A stretch of 64,000 nucleotides of DNA from Vesta saturnalis (Eukaryota > Arthropoda > Insecta > Coleoptera > Lampyridae), in contig JARFJB010000889.1 in assembly GCA_036346205.1 (NCBI GenBank), positions 683,501 to 747,500 on the forward strand, written 5' to 3'. This document shows positions 1 to 11,605 of this stretch, in pieces; position 1 is the stretch's first letter, and the number at the start of each line of letters is the position of its first letter. The notes under the pieces are model-generated. The model was not told the DNA's origin, ran no database searches, and worked only from the letters and a program-made list of their open reading frames with translations. A program made the translations under genes and the position numbers.

Positions 1-165
1 TTTAAAATTTTTTGTGGTTTGGTGACGAATAATTGAAAACGCGACACCGGCGCCACTGGTAATGCTTTCAGTCGCTATTACGTTAACGAGTGCGGCCGAA
101 TGCACGAACATCCATGCGCGACACGAGGCATTCTTTGGCCGCGCGGACTGTACGTAAATATAAAT

Positions 166-205
166 CCTGTAAATGAAAACATACAATACACAAAATTAAA
201 ATTCA

Positions 206-291
<86 letters not shown>

Positions 292-345
292 TGTAAATGC
301 AAACGTACAATGCACGAAAGCGAAATTCAATATATACATACACTG
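166..345. repeat. (TA)n microsatellite within short direct repeats
   Basis: An uninterrupted TA tract runs from about 217 to 290. The flanks are related: CTGTAAATG followed by a motif like AAACATACAATACAC and ATTCAATATATA occurs before the tract and again at 291-336. A third CTGTAAATG lies at about 344. The TA tract therefore seems to have expanded inside a tandem repeat with a unit of about 125 bp. Reading frames across it give only Tyr-Ile runs and are not genes. Confidence 0.9.
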
Positions 346-2388
346 TAAATGTAATGCAAATACTGCCTATAACTACATCAGAGCCCGACGTTTGTAAAGC
401 CAACTAATTAAAAATTAGGCACGATTGATTGTTATATTACAAAAGGTAAATTGCACCACGGCCTAGCTCAGTGAGGTACAAACTTACTGTAATTGAGAAC
501 CCATTTTGAACAGGTCGTGAGGGAGGCAGAGATGTATCTGTAGAGATAACCAGTATTAGCATTTTGTTTGTTGGACGCCATTGAATTTATGGGTTTAATA
601 ATTAGAATACAACAAAAATTGAGAGAGTTGTACTTTAAATCATAATAGGTAATTTGAATAAACACTAAACAACTGTATTTATATGTATATTTAATAAAGC
701 AAAATGTCTGATTAATATCAGCATAACATAACTAAAACGATATTTCTCGCAAAGATTTACGATTCTAAATTTACTAATTCAACACAACTACGTAAGCTTA
801 TCATCTATATTTACTTAAAATTCAAAATGCAATATGATCAACACTGTATTCAATAATAATGAAACGTATGCTGACCTATGGCAACAGAAATTACTGTTAA
901 TGTAGGTTATGAACACAAATGTTTTTATCTTAGGAACGGAAATCAGCTGTTCCTTTATAACCGTATCAACACTAATAGATTTGTTTCCTTAAAACGTACT
1001 TTACATAAAAGGATACTTCTTACTTACATGCACTCAAAATAAATATATTACTTCGTCTTAAAATGCACGGTAGTAGGAGAACTTCATTTTCAATTCATAA
1101 GATAACCTAAGATAATTTCCATTTGTTAATAAGGTACCGATAAACAAACTGTAAATCATAAATGAAGGTAACGTAAGTTCCATAATATGAACGTAAGGTT
1201 AGGTAATTTTCTTGTCTTCCACATACAAATAATGAAAAAAACTACAAACGCAGGCAAACTAACAGCAATCGGTAATGATACAAAAGTATCCCCATTTTTA
1301 ATTATTCAAGTCAAAAATTGCATATCATCCACGCCATTTAATGTAAGTTAAGTTCGTGACGTCACACAACGCTTTTACGACGATCAAAATAAAAGCTTTT
1401 TCTTAACACTAGCGGCCCTCCTTAATGCAGGGGCGTATCCTTTCTTTGTTCCCTAATAAATATAATATTTACAAAAATGTAATTAGAAGCCTTACATACC
1501 TTATAAAAGGGAAGCAAAACTTAAACGTAAAGTAATGAACTATATGGCAGAAGAAACGGGAAAGATGTGACTCAAACGTGTTCAATGCGCGTTTGCACAT
1601 AAAACAACAAAAATAAATATACACAGGGATTCGTAATTATGTAGACCAAAGTGAAAAGATTGACATGTACTAAAATTCAATTATTGAAAGGAAAAATAAA
1701 TGTTTAAAGATACTAATGTAATGTAAATACATTTATCAGTAATAATGCAAATTTAGAAACTTAAATTAAGGTAACGATAGACAAGAATTAGCACGTTACC
1801 CATTCTCTTCATACTAAGGGTTACGCATCGTTATGATATAAAGCACAAATATCTCAGGGGCGCTATTTCTATATATGTAGCCTTCACTATGAAAGAATTT
1901 ACCTAATTAACGCGTTAGCATTAAACTTAACTAACATCAAGCAGCGGGAGTTTTGAGAAAACATAAAAACACCCGATACAGCAAAAAGTATAAAAAATCC
2001 CTTCATCAAGTAAAAAAGAGCAGATGATATTCAAACTGTTTGAGCATATTTTCTTTATCCATAACTGAGAACACTATTGATTAAGTCGCCCTTGAAATAA
2101 AAACTAAATTTAAATCGGTTCCTCCGTTTGGGAGCTACGATATCACAGACACCCTTCATTGCCCTTGGGGGTTAACAATAGCGCAGTAGGAGAGCATACT
2201 AGCAAATAATTAAAATGAGTTAATTATCTGCTGGAGAGAGATAATATCAAACAATTACGGTAATTAACATTGTTATCATGTAAATCAAAATTCAACCCCA
2301 AACTCTCCCAAATATTAGAGACATCAGTAGGATTCACGGGGTAGAACAAACTTGCAGACACTGAAAAAAATTCGAAAGTAAACTAAAA
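346..2388. other. AT-rich intergenic or intronic stretch, nothing recognised
   Basis: About 2 kb of AT-rich sequence with no long open frame, no transposase motif and no structural RNA that I can see. It lies upstream of the GPS2-like gene. Because that gene begins with a spliced 5' leader, some of this stretch could be its first intron or promoter, but nothing here proves it. Confidence 0.5.
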
Positions 2389-3488
2389 GTGAGTGTGTGA
2401 GTGTGTGAGTGTGTGAGTGTGTGAGTGTGTGAGTGTGTGAGTGTGTGAGTGTGTGAGTGTGTGAGTGTGTGAGTGTGTGAGTGTGTGAGTGTGTGTAGTG
2501 TGTGAGTGTGTGAGTGTGTGGAGTGTGTGAGTGTGTGAGTGTGTGTGAGTGTGTGAGTGTGAGTGTGTGAGTGTGTGAGTGTGTGAGTGTGTGAGTGTGA
2601 GTGTGTGAGTGTGTGAGTGTGTGTGAGTGTGTGAGTGTGTGAGTGTGTGAGTGTGTGAGTGTGTGAGTGTGTGAGTGTGTGAGTGTGTGAGTGTGTGGTG
2701 TGAGTGTGAGTGTGTGAGTGTGTGATGTGTGTGAGTGTGTGTGTGTGTGAGTGTGTGTGTGTGAGTGTGTGTGTGTGTGAGTGTGTGAGTGTGTGAGGTG
2801 TGTGTGTGTGTGAGTGTGAGTGTGTGTGTGAGTGTGTGAGTGTGTGAGTGTGAGTGTGGTGGGTGTGTGGTGTGTGAGTGTGAGGTGTGAGGTGAGTGTG
2901 AGTGTGTGAGTGTGAGGTGAGTGTGAGTGATGTGAGTGTGTGAGTGTGTGAGTGTGTGAGTGTGAGTGTGAGGTGTGAGTGTGTGAGTGTGTGAGTGTGG
3001 AGTGTGTGAGTGTGTGAGTGTGAGTGTGAGTGTGTGTGTGTGTGTGTGAGTGTGTGAGTGTGTGGTGTGTGAGTGTGTGTGTGTGAGTGTGTGAGTGTGT
3101 GCGTGAGTGTGTGGTGTGTGAGTGTGTGAGTGTGTGTGTGAGTGTGTGTGTGTGTGAGTGTGTGGTGTGTGTAGTGTGTAGTGTGTGTGTGTGTGAGTGT
3201 GAGGTGTGAGTGTGTGAGTGTGTGAGTGTGTGGTGTGTGTGAGTGTGTGAGTGTGGAGTGTGTGAGTGTGTGAGTGTGTGAGTGTGTGAGTGTGTGAGTG
3301 TGTGAGTGTGTGAGTGTGTGTGTGTGTGTGTGTGTGCTTGCTTGCGTGCGTGGTGCGTGCGTGCGTGCGTGCGTGAGTGCGTGCGTGCGTGCGTGCGTGG
3401 GTGCGTGCGTGCGTGTGGGTGCGTGCGTGCGTGGGTGGGTGCGTGCGTGCGTTCGTGCGTGCGTGCGTTCGTGCGTTCGTGCGTGCGG

Positions 3489-3520
<32 letters not shown>

Positions 3521-3595
3521 GTGTGTGTGTGTGTGTATGTGTGCGTGTGCGTGTGTGGGTGGGTGGCTGTGTGGGGTGGGGAGTGCTTGTGTGGT
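2389..3595. repeat. GAGTGTGT minisatellite passing into TGCG repeats
   Basis: From about 2389 to 3336 the sequence is an almost pure GT-rich array built on the 8-mer GAGTGTGT, with many 1-3 base slips. From 3337 to 3520 it changes to TGCG units (with TTCG, GGGTGCG and GGGCG variants), then returns to GT/GGGT until 3595. The apparent His/Thr/Ser-rich and Cys/Val-rich proteins in all frames are translations of the repeat. A shorter GTGCTTGCGTGCG block of the same character occurs at 11600-11650, next to a related dispersed repeat. Confidence 0.95.
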
Positions 3596-3779
3596 ATCAA
3601 AATATCCCAGAATTCCTAATATTTGGGTAAATGTAGTTTTTTTGGAAAAAATAAAAATAATTTTTCTTTAAGTGGGTGTGAGAAATGGAATTTTTTTAAG
3701 TGTGTACTTGAGTCTCATTTAGGTACTCCATCACCCAAAAACTTTTTTAACGCTAGGTCAAGACCACGCTGTAGATGTC

Positions 3780-3960
3780 TGTTAACCTATATCTGATTTG
3801 AAGTTTTAATCGTCTAGCTGATAGATTATTGTTTTTATTTTAAAATGTTGCCTATTTTGGTTATGAACGTATTAAAAATACGCACAAATATCCTAAAAAT
3901 AAATATTAAAATTGTTCCATTTCTTTGTAAGCGGGAAGGTCATGAGTTGTTCCATACCAG
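3780..3960. repeat. Dispersed repeat unit, copy 1
   Basis: The segment runs from the TGAAGTTTTAATCGTCTAG-like start, through AATGTTGCCTATTTTGGTTATGAAC (about 3844-3868), to the ATCCTAAAAATAAAT...CATTTCTTTG end. It closely resembles the units at 11640-12110. Both locations sit just 3' of a GT/TGCG-rich tract, so the simple-sequence block and this unit probably belong to one repeat family. Confidence 0.6.
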
Positions 3961-4324
3961 ATAGTAGTAGTACTAGGATAATTACTTTATGGTGAATTTC
4001 GTTATTGACTTAATGCAATAAAACAAGAACCAGAATTGTTTTGTTTTACGTTAGATATTTTCCAACTTCTAATATCGCGTGCGCCATCTATGGAATTGAT
4101 ATGTCACTACATAAAAATCGTTTTTATATAGGTTCTTATCCGCAATATTGTGTTTATCTACAATATTCTACTTTTGTGTTAACCTAATTTTATTTATATT
4201 TATATGTATTAAAATAAATTATATTATTAAGTTTACTAAGGATTTTATTCACAGTTTAAATTAAGTTGTAAGTATTTACTTATTCATTTTATGCACATAA
4301 CTAATTAAACTCATTTTATTACAG

Positions 4325-4332
4325 TGAACAAA
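4325..4332 (+). promoter_or_regulatory. Spliced 5' leader junction of the GPS2-like gene
   Basis: The sequence CTCATTTTATTACAG ends at 4324 and looks like a good 3' splice site just before the start codon. A noncoding first exon therefore probably lies upstream, and the eight bases before the ATG are the end of the 5' UTR. The upstream exon itself was not identified. Confidence 0.5.
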
Positions 4333-5376
4333 ATGCCAGCTGCTGTAGCAGAAAAGTCTGATCGTTCTGAACAAATGTGGAAAGCTTTAAGAATTCATAT
4401 TCAAAGAGAAAGAGCAAGAAAAAAGCAAGAGCGTGAAGCTGAAGTTGAAGAGGAACGTTTACGTAAAGAACGTGAAGCACGTGAACAACAAGATGTAATG
4501 ACTTTAGGTGAAACTCGTGAACAAATTCAACAACTTGAAGGTAAATTACAACAATTAAAAGAAGAAAAGCATCAATTATTTTTGCAATTAAAAAAAGTAC
4601 TAAATGAAGATGATAATAGGAGAAGACAACTGGTAAAGGAATCAAAGTAGGTTATATATTTAACTATCAATATTATTTACATTTATTAAATTTTGTAGCG
4701 ATATGTTGACTATTCAAGCAATTCCTTCAACTGGTTTAGTACATCAGCAGCTGTTTATTCCTCAGACTGTACCACGTGTTGCAACAGTCCCTCAACAGAG
4801 TTTTAAAGCTATAAATAAACGACCACGTAGCCCAAGTCCCCAACCTCAACCGCCACCTCCTACAACAATTTATCATCAAGGGTATGCTTATAAACCACCA
4901 ACTGTTGGCAATGCAGCATACCAAAGCTCTCCACAAAGTAAGTTTAGAAATTTTTTAATATTCGTGTAGAGCATATTCTTGCAGAAACCCCTCAATATCA
5001 AAGCCAACCGGGAACTTTTTATCCACCTCAAGAACTATCAATTTATTACCCACAAGGACCCATTCAGTCACGTGAGGCTCCACGATCTGTATATGAAAAT
5101 ACAAGACCACAGACGTATCATATAGAACAAAAACCTTTAGAAAATTATACTTTAAGGCCACCTTCTTCTCATGCACATGTGATTCATGCTACACCTATGT
5201 CTATTAATCCAGCTCAAGCACCTACAAAACCACCTACAATTACAGCAGCTTATCCAGTAAGGATGCAAACACAATATCAGCAGTCACCCGCTCCTGCTCC
5301 AGCTTTGTATACAACACAAAGTAGACCTTTATATCAATCTCCAAGTGCACCAATGAACTATCCACCGAGAGAATGA
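4333..5376 (+). CDS. Gps2: G-protein pathway suppressor 2 (GPS2) homologue, three coding exons
   Basis: GPS2 is a nuclear subunit of the NCoR/SMRT-HDAC3 co-repressor complex. It binds the co-repressor through an N-terminal coiled coil and also restrains JNK signalling. I infer exons 4333-4646, 4699-4937 and 4985-5376. The introns are AAA|GTAGGT...TTTGTAG (52 bp) and AAA|GTAAGT...TTCTTGCAG (47 bp); the phases join cleanly to give 314 residues. Exon 1 holds a highly charged coiled coil (about residues 20-105) ending in the family hallmark KEEKHQLFLQLKKVL followed by NEDDNRRR. Exons 2 and 3 encode the Pro/Gln/Tyr-rich low-complexity tail typical of the family. The length is close to the human protein. 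The ATG at 4333 is the first in frame after a splice acceptor. An AATAAA lies at 5680. This is the clearest host gene in the window. Confidence 0.93.
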
Positions 5377-5679
5377 AAGTATTTTAGTGGTTATGGCTTA
5401 TGAAAATAATTATTTTGCAAATATTTTTTATTGTATAGAATACTAATCACTTATTTGCAGATTATATACTTTTCTGGAAGTTTATTCCCTTTTTGTATAC
5501 GTAATTGAAGAACAATTACAATATTTTTGCTAAAATCATTTTTCTTACATGTTTTTGTGTTTGATCATAAGATTTTAATTAACAGGAAAACTAATATGTA
5601 TAAACTAAAGGAATTGTGCTGGTCATGAGCCAGCAGTATGATTATTTAGATTTAATATGAATAATAATTAGAATGTCCA

Positions 5680-5685
5680 AATAAA
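5680..5685 (+). terminator. Candidate poly(A) signal for the GPS2-like gene
   Basis: AATAAA occurs about 300 bp after the GPS2 stop codon, in AT-rich sequence, with no better signal nearer the stop. The position is reasonable for a short insect 3' UTR. This is a motif match only. Confidence 0.4.
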
Positions 5686-5689
5686 TGAA

Positions 5690-6241
5690 TTTATGTAAAT
5701 ATCAGGGCTTAAAATGGTGAAATACATAATGAGTTTTATAATTACAGCCAGAGAGTATATTAGTATCTAATTGTACAGTACACTAAAAGTTTTTGGTGTT
5801 TAAAATCAACTTTGTTTTATCACTTTTATCATTTACATAACAATGTAACTGCACATTTCACTCCAATTCAAATTTCACTTATTTATTATTATTCAATTCA
5901 GTTTCATTTTAAGGAGTAGGTACATTGGATATCACATCTACTTGAAAAGTTATTCATGTAACTAAAAATGAGTAGAAGTTTATGGGCTGGTTCGGGTAAA
6001 TAAAAATATCGTTTTAAAATTATTTTGTTATTGCAACAATTAACATTTGATATCTAGAGTAAGTTTTCTTGTTTAGATATGGCAATTATAATTATCATTT
6101 CTGGCATTTCTCATATTGAACACAAAAGTGAATATAATCTCAAAAATCATTCAATAAACAACAATGATTGAGGTAGAATCACAAATAATGCACAGTACGT
6201 TGTGAGATTTATATTAACCTTCTAGGGGTTGATGTCATTTA
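5690..6241. other. GPS2 3' flank, nothing recognised
   Basis: AT-rich sequence between the gene's presumed 3' end and the fold-back element. I see no coding motif or repeat in it. Confidence 0.5.
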
Positions 6242-7176
6242 TAGGGTGTTTCTGAATTCAAGAATTCAGCCCGTATGAGATTATGATGAGTCTTTCCTAT
6301 AACAAAATTTCCTCAGCCCACCCCTTTTTCAAGATATCGCCCCTTAAAAGGTAGTGAGTAAAATGGAGTTATTTTCTTTTTCAAATTTAAGTAAAGATGG
6401 AAACTTGAAATTTTGTAATTTCCGTGCACTCGCAAAAGGACTAACCACCAATATTTTTTCAACATTCTTGTTACATTATAAGGGGATGAAATTAGCAACC
6501 CTTACTTTATTTAATATCAAACCTTTTTTTCGAGAATGAGTTTTGTGACATAAAAATGTTACTTAAAATCCCTGTTTATTTAAAAGCATTTCTTAATCTT
6601 AATGTTTTTTCCTAGAACCAATAGATTCGGAGAAAAAAATAAAATACAATACCATGATTTTTATTCTTTATTAAAAAATAAACTACTTATTGAAGGTGTA
6701 AAACAGTAAAGATGTAAAATGCAAGAATAAAATAAGATTCATAATAAACGTTGGATATTGTTTCTTTTTCTCCAATTCTATTGGTATAAGGAAAAAACTG
6801 TAAGATTAAGAAATGTTTTTAAACAAACAGGGATTTTAAGTAACATTTTTATGTCACAAAACTCAATCTCGAAATAAAGATTTGATATTAAATAAAGTAA
6901 GGGTTGCTAATTTCATCCCCTTATAATGTAACAGAAATGTTGAAAAAATACCGGTGGTTAGTCCTTTGCGGGTCCAGGGAAATCACAAAATTTCAAGTTT
7001 CCATCTTTACTTAAATTTGAGAAAAAAAAAATAAAAACAATGTTACTCACTACCTTTTAGGGGTGATATCTTGGAAGGGGTGGGCTGAGGAAAATTTGTT
7101 ATAGGAAAGACCCATCATAATTTCATACAGGCAATCATCTCCTAATTTTTTTCGCATGAATTTAGAAACACCCTGT
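6242..7176. repeat. Fold-back (long inverted repeat) element A
   Basis: The left arm 6242-6655 is the reverse complement of the right arm 6760-7176 with scattered mismatches. Paired landmarks are GAGTCTTTCCTATAACAAA (left) with TTTGTTATAGGAAAGACCC (right), and TTAAAATCCCTGTTTA (left) with TAAACAAACAGGGATTTTAA (right). The outer ends read AGGGTGTTTC and GAAACACCCT, a terminus seen in many insect Tc1/mariner-type elements, with TA next to it. The loop of about 100 bp has no gene. The 61-aa frames inside the arms are mirror images of each other. I read this as a non-autonomous hairpin-type DNA transposon about 0.93 kb long. Confidence 0.85.
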
Positions 7177-7400
7177 ATGTTCAACATTAAAATCATGCCA
7201 TCCCGGTAACCCCATTCTACATAGTAAAAGCAAACTAATCAATAAATATGAAAAGAAAACTGTTTTACTTTGTCGTTTTGGGTGGCAATGTGGTAAACTA
7301 AAAATACTACGTTAGTGCAACAATATAATGTGACAAGATCGCCGACCGCTCTTGTTTACGCCGCCCGTAATTTAAAAATATTTAGGACATACCATATTGT
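7177..7400. other. Spacer between fold-back element A and the pogo-like element
   Basis: Short AT-rich spacer. The left end of the following element is not sharply defined and may start within it. Confidence 0.3.
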
Positions 7401-7652
7401 TTCTTTTCGTGGGGCAAAGTGGAAGGCCTAAGACAAAATTGATAAAAAAATTGAAAAAACGGTTTAATGGAAATCAAAACCAAATGCTACACTAGAATGT
7501 ACATTTGTTTATTATAAGTAATGTAAATAAACGCAAAATTAGAAACACCAAAAGAGTAATCACTTTTTTTAAAAATCTTGAAAATTTTCCACTTTACCCC
7601 AGGTATGGGGCAAAATGGAAAATATCAGCGAGCAATATAATAAAAAAATACA

Positions 7653-8625
7653 TTACAAAAATCTTATTTTTCCATGCCTAAGCTTCTCATGCTTGGTAAG
7701 GCGACCAACAATTTCCTTCATGTAGACGGCGCTGTTATCAGGAACTTCGGGAAACACATAAATATTATAATTTTGTCTGTATTGGCGCATAAAAGAAACT
7801 TGAACTCCTTCTTCGTCCATAGACTGAACTTCTGCCACAAATTTTTTCTTGTGTTTACCATTTGGATTTTCAAGTTCCACAAGTAGAAAATCATTTTGTT
7901 TAACGTGTTGACATGTTACTTTTTCAATACATAGTTTTTCCACAGAATTAATCACTTTGTCCCCATCGTTGCCTGACGAATCGTTGAAAATTTCATCAGA
8001 AGATGAAAAATCGTCGCAAAGTTCCTCAGAAGATAATTCAGATGTTGATTGAATGTTTTCAGGCTGTCTTCGTTTGTTTTTTTCTTTCTTAACATTTGGA
8101 ACCATTTTTCGCTTTATAGTTTTGGCCTTTGTTTTACCAATAGAGTTAAGAGATGTCTTTAGTTCGTCTAGGTTTGGAGTAGCTGTTAATACCATAGTTT
8201 ATACACGTTTATGTGGTTTTCGTTGTTTTTGGCAAGCTTTCGGAATTGGCATTATGTCGCTTGGAGAATAGTAAATATTATCAGATAAAAGAACAACTAT
8301 GCTGTGGTGATACGTTTTCTCTGTTTTTCAGTTTCTTGTTTGCGGAAGGAATTCTACTGGCAAATTTTTTGGATGTAAGTGTGGTACCATTATCCCGAAC
8401 AGGCAAATTGGTAGAACACGTTAATGGTGAAGGTGTTCTGTGTTCCATTTCCTGATTTTCTGCAGGCAAAATACTTTCATTTTGATCCCGATCAGTTGTT
8501 TCTGCTGGTTTATATAACTCTTCAAGGAATATTTCAGGATTGTAAGGCCATATGCCTGTACTTTTAAATCCATTAATCGCATTTTGTGCTGTTGCAGCTC
8601 GTTGAAATGTTCCACCAAACATTAT
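7653..8625 (-). pseudogene. Pogo/jerky-like transposase, C-terminal portion
   Basis: Two minus-strand frames follow the catalytic part. Frame 8622-8281 reads AATAQNAINGFKSTGIWPYN, the helix and IWP(Y/L)NP signature found after the DDE domain in insect jerky/tigger-type proteins. It is followed by an Asn/Ser/Thr-rich linker. Frame 8195-7653 encodes a Lys-rich stretch, an acidic Ser-rich stretch and a terminal block (about residues 90-180) with VRRLTKH-like ending. Stops separate the two frames, so the tail is broken. The role of the tail is unknown. Confidence 0.7.
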
Positions 8626-9596
8626 GGATTGTAATAACTTGACCAGGATGGTTTCTCAGCCATTTTTTTGCCTCCTGTTCATAATATGTGCTTAGAGGGA
8701 ACATAAATGAAACGTCGAGGGGTTGCAATCGGTCATCAACACTTGGTTTGGCATATTTCAAAAAATGGTTAAACCATATCGGTGCAAAAATATTGGATTG
8801 CATCCATCCGGATGGGTGATACTCCACAATGCTCTCCGGTGGAAGTCCTATTTCAAATAATGGATGTCTTCGTACTCGAGGACATATCAATAATGGTATA
8901 TACGATCCCAAGGCGTTGAAACAGATTTCAGCAGTCACGAGAACTCCTCTCTCACCCGATGCAAGAACCCCTACTTGTTTCTTTCCATTTAGAGAAACAA
9001 CTTTTGATGGCTCACTAGGCACTGTAGATATGCCAGTTTCATCGCAGTTATAAATACGACTCGGTGTAAACCTATGCTTGTCCATCAATTCTCCACGTAA
9101 TTTGAAAAACTTTGACGCATTGGGCTGATTGAAAGCTGCTGCTCTCGCTGCTGAGGTGTTTTCGGGTAAACGTAGGACAATATTTTGATTTCGTTTTAAA
9201 AATCCATAGACCCAATACGGAGCCCGCTGTACCTGTTTTAGCATTAAAATTGTTGGGAATTCTATTTTTTTGTGCATATTCAAATGCTAATGCTCTCAGA
9301 TCTCTTCTAGTCAAACTAAAGAGTTTACTTTCCATTAAAAGTATATAGTTGGCCAATTCATGCTCTTGTTCTATATTAAAAATGGGCCTATAATGACCTA
9401 AGAACTTTTTTGATGCATTAACTGCTGTTTTTTCCGAATTAACTCGTCTGTGAAGCATGCCAACAGGGACATTATATTTTTCATCAGCTTTCTCATATCC
9501 ACATGTTCCATTTCTAATGTCATTTATGGCGTTTGCCATCGATTGTTCTGTCCAAGAATGCTGTTTAGATGTCCTCTTATACTCATGAAGAACCAT
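8573..9596 (-). pseudogene. Pogo/jerky-like transposase, DNA-binding and DDE domains
   Basis: From 9596 a frame starts with a Psq/CENP-B-type helix-turn-helix (the region with SMANAINDIRNGTCGYEKA, residues 20-60) and continues into the second DNA-binding block. One base shift near 9245 moves it into frame 9283-8573, which carries the first catalytic motif YNCDETGIS and then RLQPLDVSFMFPL, a hallmark of this family. Between KYAKPSVDD and RLQPLDV about 40-45 residues of the usual domain are missing, including the LDGHxSH motif with the second catalytic aspartate. The enzyme is therefore dead from both a frameshift and an internal deletion. Related full-length proteins are about 500-600 residues. 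Confidence 0.85.
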
Positions 9597-10189
9597 ACTG
9601 TAAAGAAATTCACAATGAATAAAATAGCTAGCCAGCTAATGATTTCCACTATGCCCCATGTTTACAGTAATTATAAAATCCAATGTACGAAAAGTGATTG
9701 TACTAATATTAAAGATTGTGTACGATCATTGTTTACAAATATGTTGCATTATTTACTAAACGTTAAAAAGTCAGTTTACAATTACAAGTAGTAAAATAAG
9801 TGGCTTATTTCTTACCTTGTGATATTACAATTTGCAATTGAGGAATTTATTTCACTTTATCAACTAAACACGTTCACTAATACAGACAACGGAATACTTC
9901 CCAAGTAGCAAACTATTGAAATTGAGCCAAGTTACAACATATAAACCTAGATGCCGCCAGTTATTCTAAAATAAAATATTTAAATTCCATTATGCCCCGT
10001 ATTCCACTGTGCCCCACTTTCCCCTATATCGTGGATTGACGATCAGTATATGCTAGATATGTATTCTTCTAATCGATGAAGTTATATTGTGAATATAATT
10101 TAATTTTATACCAGTATTTCTCGGAGTCTCAGCCTCTATTCGTTTATGTTGCATGAGGTTCCAAGAGAGACAACCTTAAAAAAAGTTTG

Positions 10190-11605
10190 ATTTGTTGCAG
10201 CACTATCCGAAGGGGAACTTGAGGAAGCTCTTTACGAATCGGATATCAACCTTTCGGATGAAGATGAGCCTCAATCTGTACTGCCAAACTTACAAAATGA
10301 CCATAGTGATGTCTCTACAAGTTCTTCGCGCCCCTCAGAAGTTGCTGAAAAAGAGAGTTCAGAATTTGAATTATCACTCTCATCCTCATCATCGGTTATA
10401 AAACGACCAGGTGACCTTATCAGAGGTGGCCGTGGTGGTCGTGTTGTAACAAGGGGAGAACGTAGTCAAATTCGTAGTATTGGCACTACAGTACAGCCAG
10501 TAAATAATGATGAATGGACTGGTAATTTCACACCCATTGGAGGCCCATTTATCAACCAAATCATAAAAAGGAGGACTGGCAGTTATGGACACCTGAAGAT
10601 TTTTTAATCAATACATCAATGACAAAATTCAGGTAGCAACAAATAGAACATACATGGAAAGGAAAGTCTTAGCGCTCAGATTGAATTAAAGAGTTGAATA
10701 CGTTTTTTTGGTATTCTGTTCGTTATGAGCACTATAGATTTACCGAAAATTAGGGTGTTTTGGCCTTTAAAATACGGAATCTCAAACATCATAAATGCTA
10801 TGACAAGAGGCCGGTTTTTTAATATTAGATCGTCTCTTAAAAATCGTGTATGACCCCGAAGTCGGTGATCCAGAAAAAGTAAACAAAACCTTGAAGGTAA
10901 TACCGTTGTTTAAAAGTATATTACGTGACTGTGATGCTCTAATGAGATCTGATAACATCAATATTGATGAAATGACAATACTTTTTACTGGCCATTGGAG
11001 GTATTAAAATTTTTGTGCTTGCTAATGCTAATCGCTTAGTACGTGATATGGTAGTATATCAGGGCGATGCATTGTTCTCTGCAGAATTTACGCAACAAAG
11101 GTTTACCTTGGGTGAATCAGTAATCCTCAGTTTATGGGAAACTTGTTCCCGGCCATCACCTGTATTTTGATGGTTATTTTACGACAGTAAATCTCGCCGA
11201 TGCGTGACTCGAACGAGGTTTTCACGCAACAGACACAATCATGAAAAATAGTATTCCTCGTAACTGTATTTTTACGCTCAAAGATCAGTTTGTAAAAGAA
11301 CCAAGAGGTACAACTGAAACAAAGATTCGGGGTGTTCGAAACATTGCCATACTTCGATGGTTAGATAATAAACCTGTTACTATTCTGTCCAACTATCACG
11401 CTGGCAACTATCCAAATCAATGCCGAATGTGGTCTATGCGTAAAAAGGAATACGAAATGGTTAGTAGACCAGAGATAATTAAAAACTATAATACATATGT
11501 GGCCGGCGTAGACCTTGCTGACAGGACGTTGGCCGCCTGTTCTCATTGAGCTCGCACTAGAAACTGGATAATTCGTTTTATTAATCACATGTTGGATTAA
11601 GTGTG
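10190..11605 (+). pseudogene. piggyBac-type transposase remnant 1
   Basis: The plus strand encodes an acidic N-terminus (ESDINLSDEDEPQSVLP, about 10240), an Arg/Gly stretch, then recognisable piggyBac core pieces: IRVFWPLKYGI and MTRGRFFNI-like (about 10745-10830), VNKTLKVIPLF followed by CDALMRSDNINIDEMTILFTG (10880-11000), a DNYFTT-like motif in a shifted frame (about 11160), and the frame 11241-11549 with NKPVTILSNYH, YNTYVAGVDLADR. After AACSH the frame shifts and ARTRNWIIRFINHML continues to about 11597. Catalytic-region motifs are present but separated by stops and frameshifts. The 3' end is cut by a GT/TGCG repeat. Confidence 0.85.

Larger units (their letters stand above)
7400..10025 (-). 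mobile_element. Pogo/jerky-like DNA transposon, decayed
   Basis: The whole element reads on the minus strand. Near both ends are the same GC-rich phrases: GTGGGGCAAAGTGGAA at about 7412 and TATGGGGCAAAATGGAA at 7606 on the left; the reverse-complement forms TATGCCCCGTATTCCAC and GTGCCCCACTTTCCCC at 9990-10025 on the right. These look like subterminal or terminal inverted repeats. The transposase pieces are described separately. Exact ends and the target duplication were not determined. Confidence 0.7.

Noticed and set aside
2383..3600. 405-codon His/Thr-rich frame and Cys/Val-rich frames
   Set aside because: They are translations of the GAGTGTGT/TGCG repeat in different frames, with no non-repeat sequence.
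6313..6539. 61-codon frames on both strands
   Set aside because: They lie inside the arm of hairpin element A and carry no motif.
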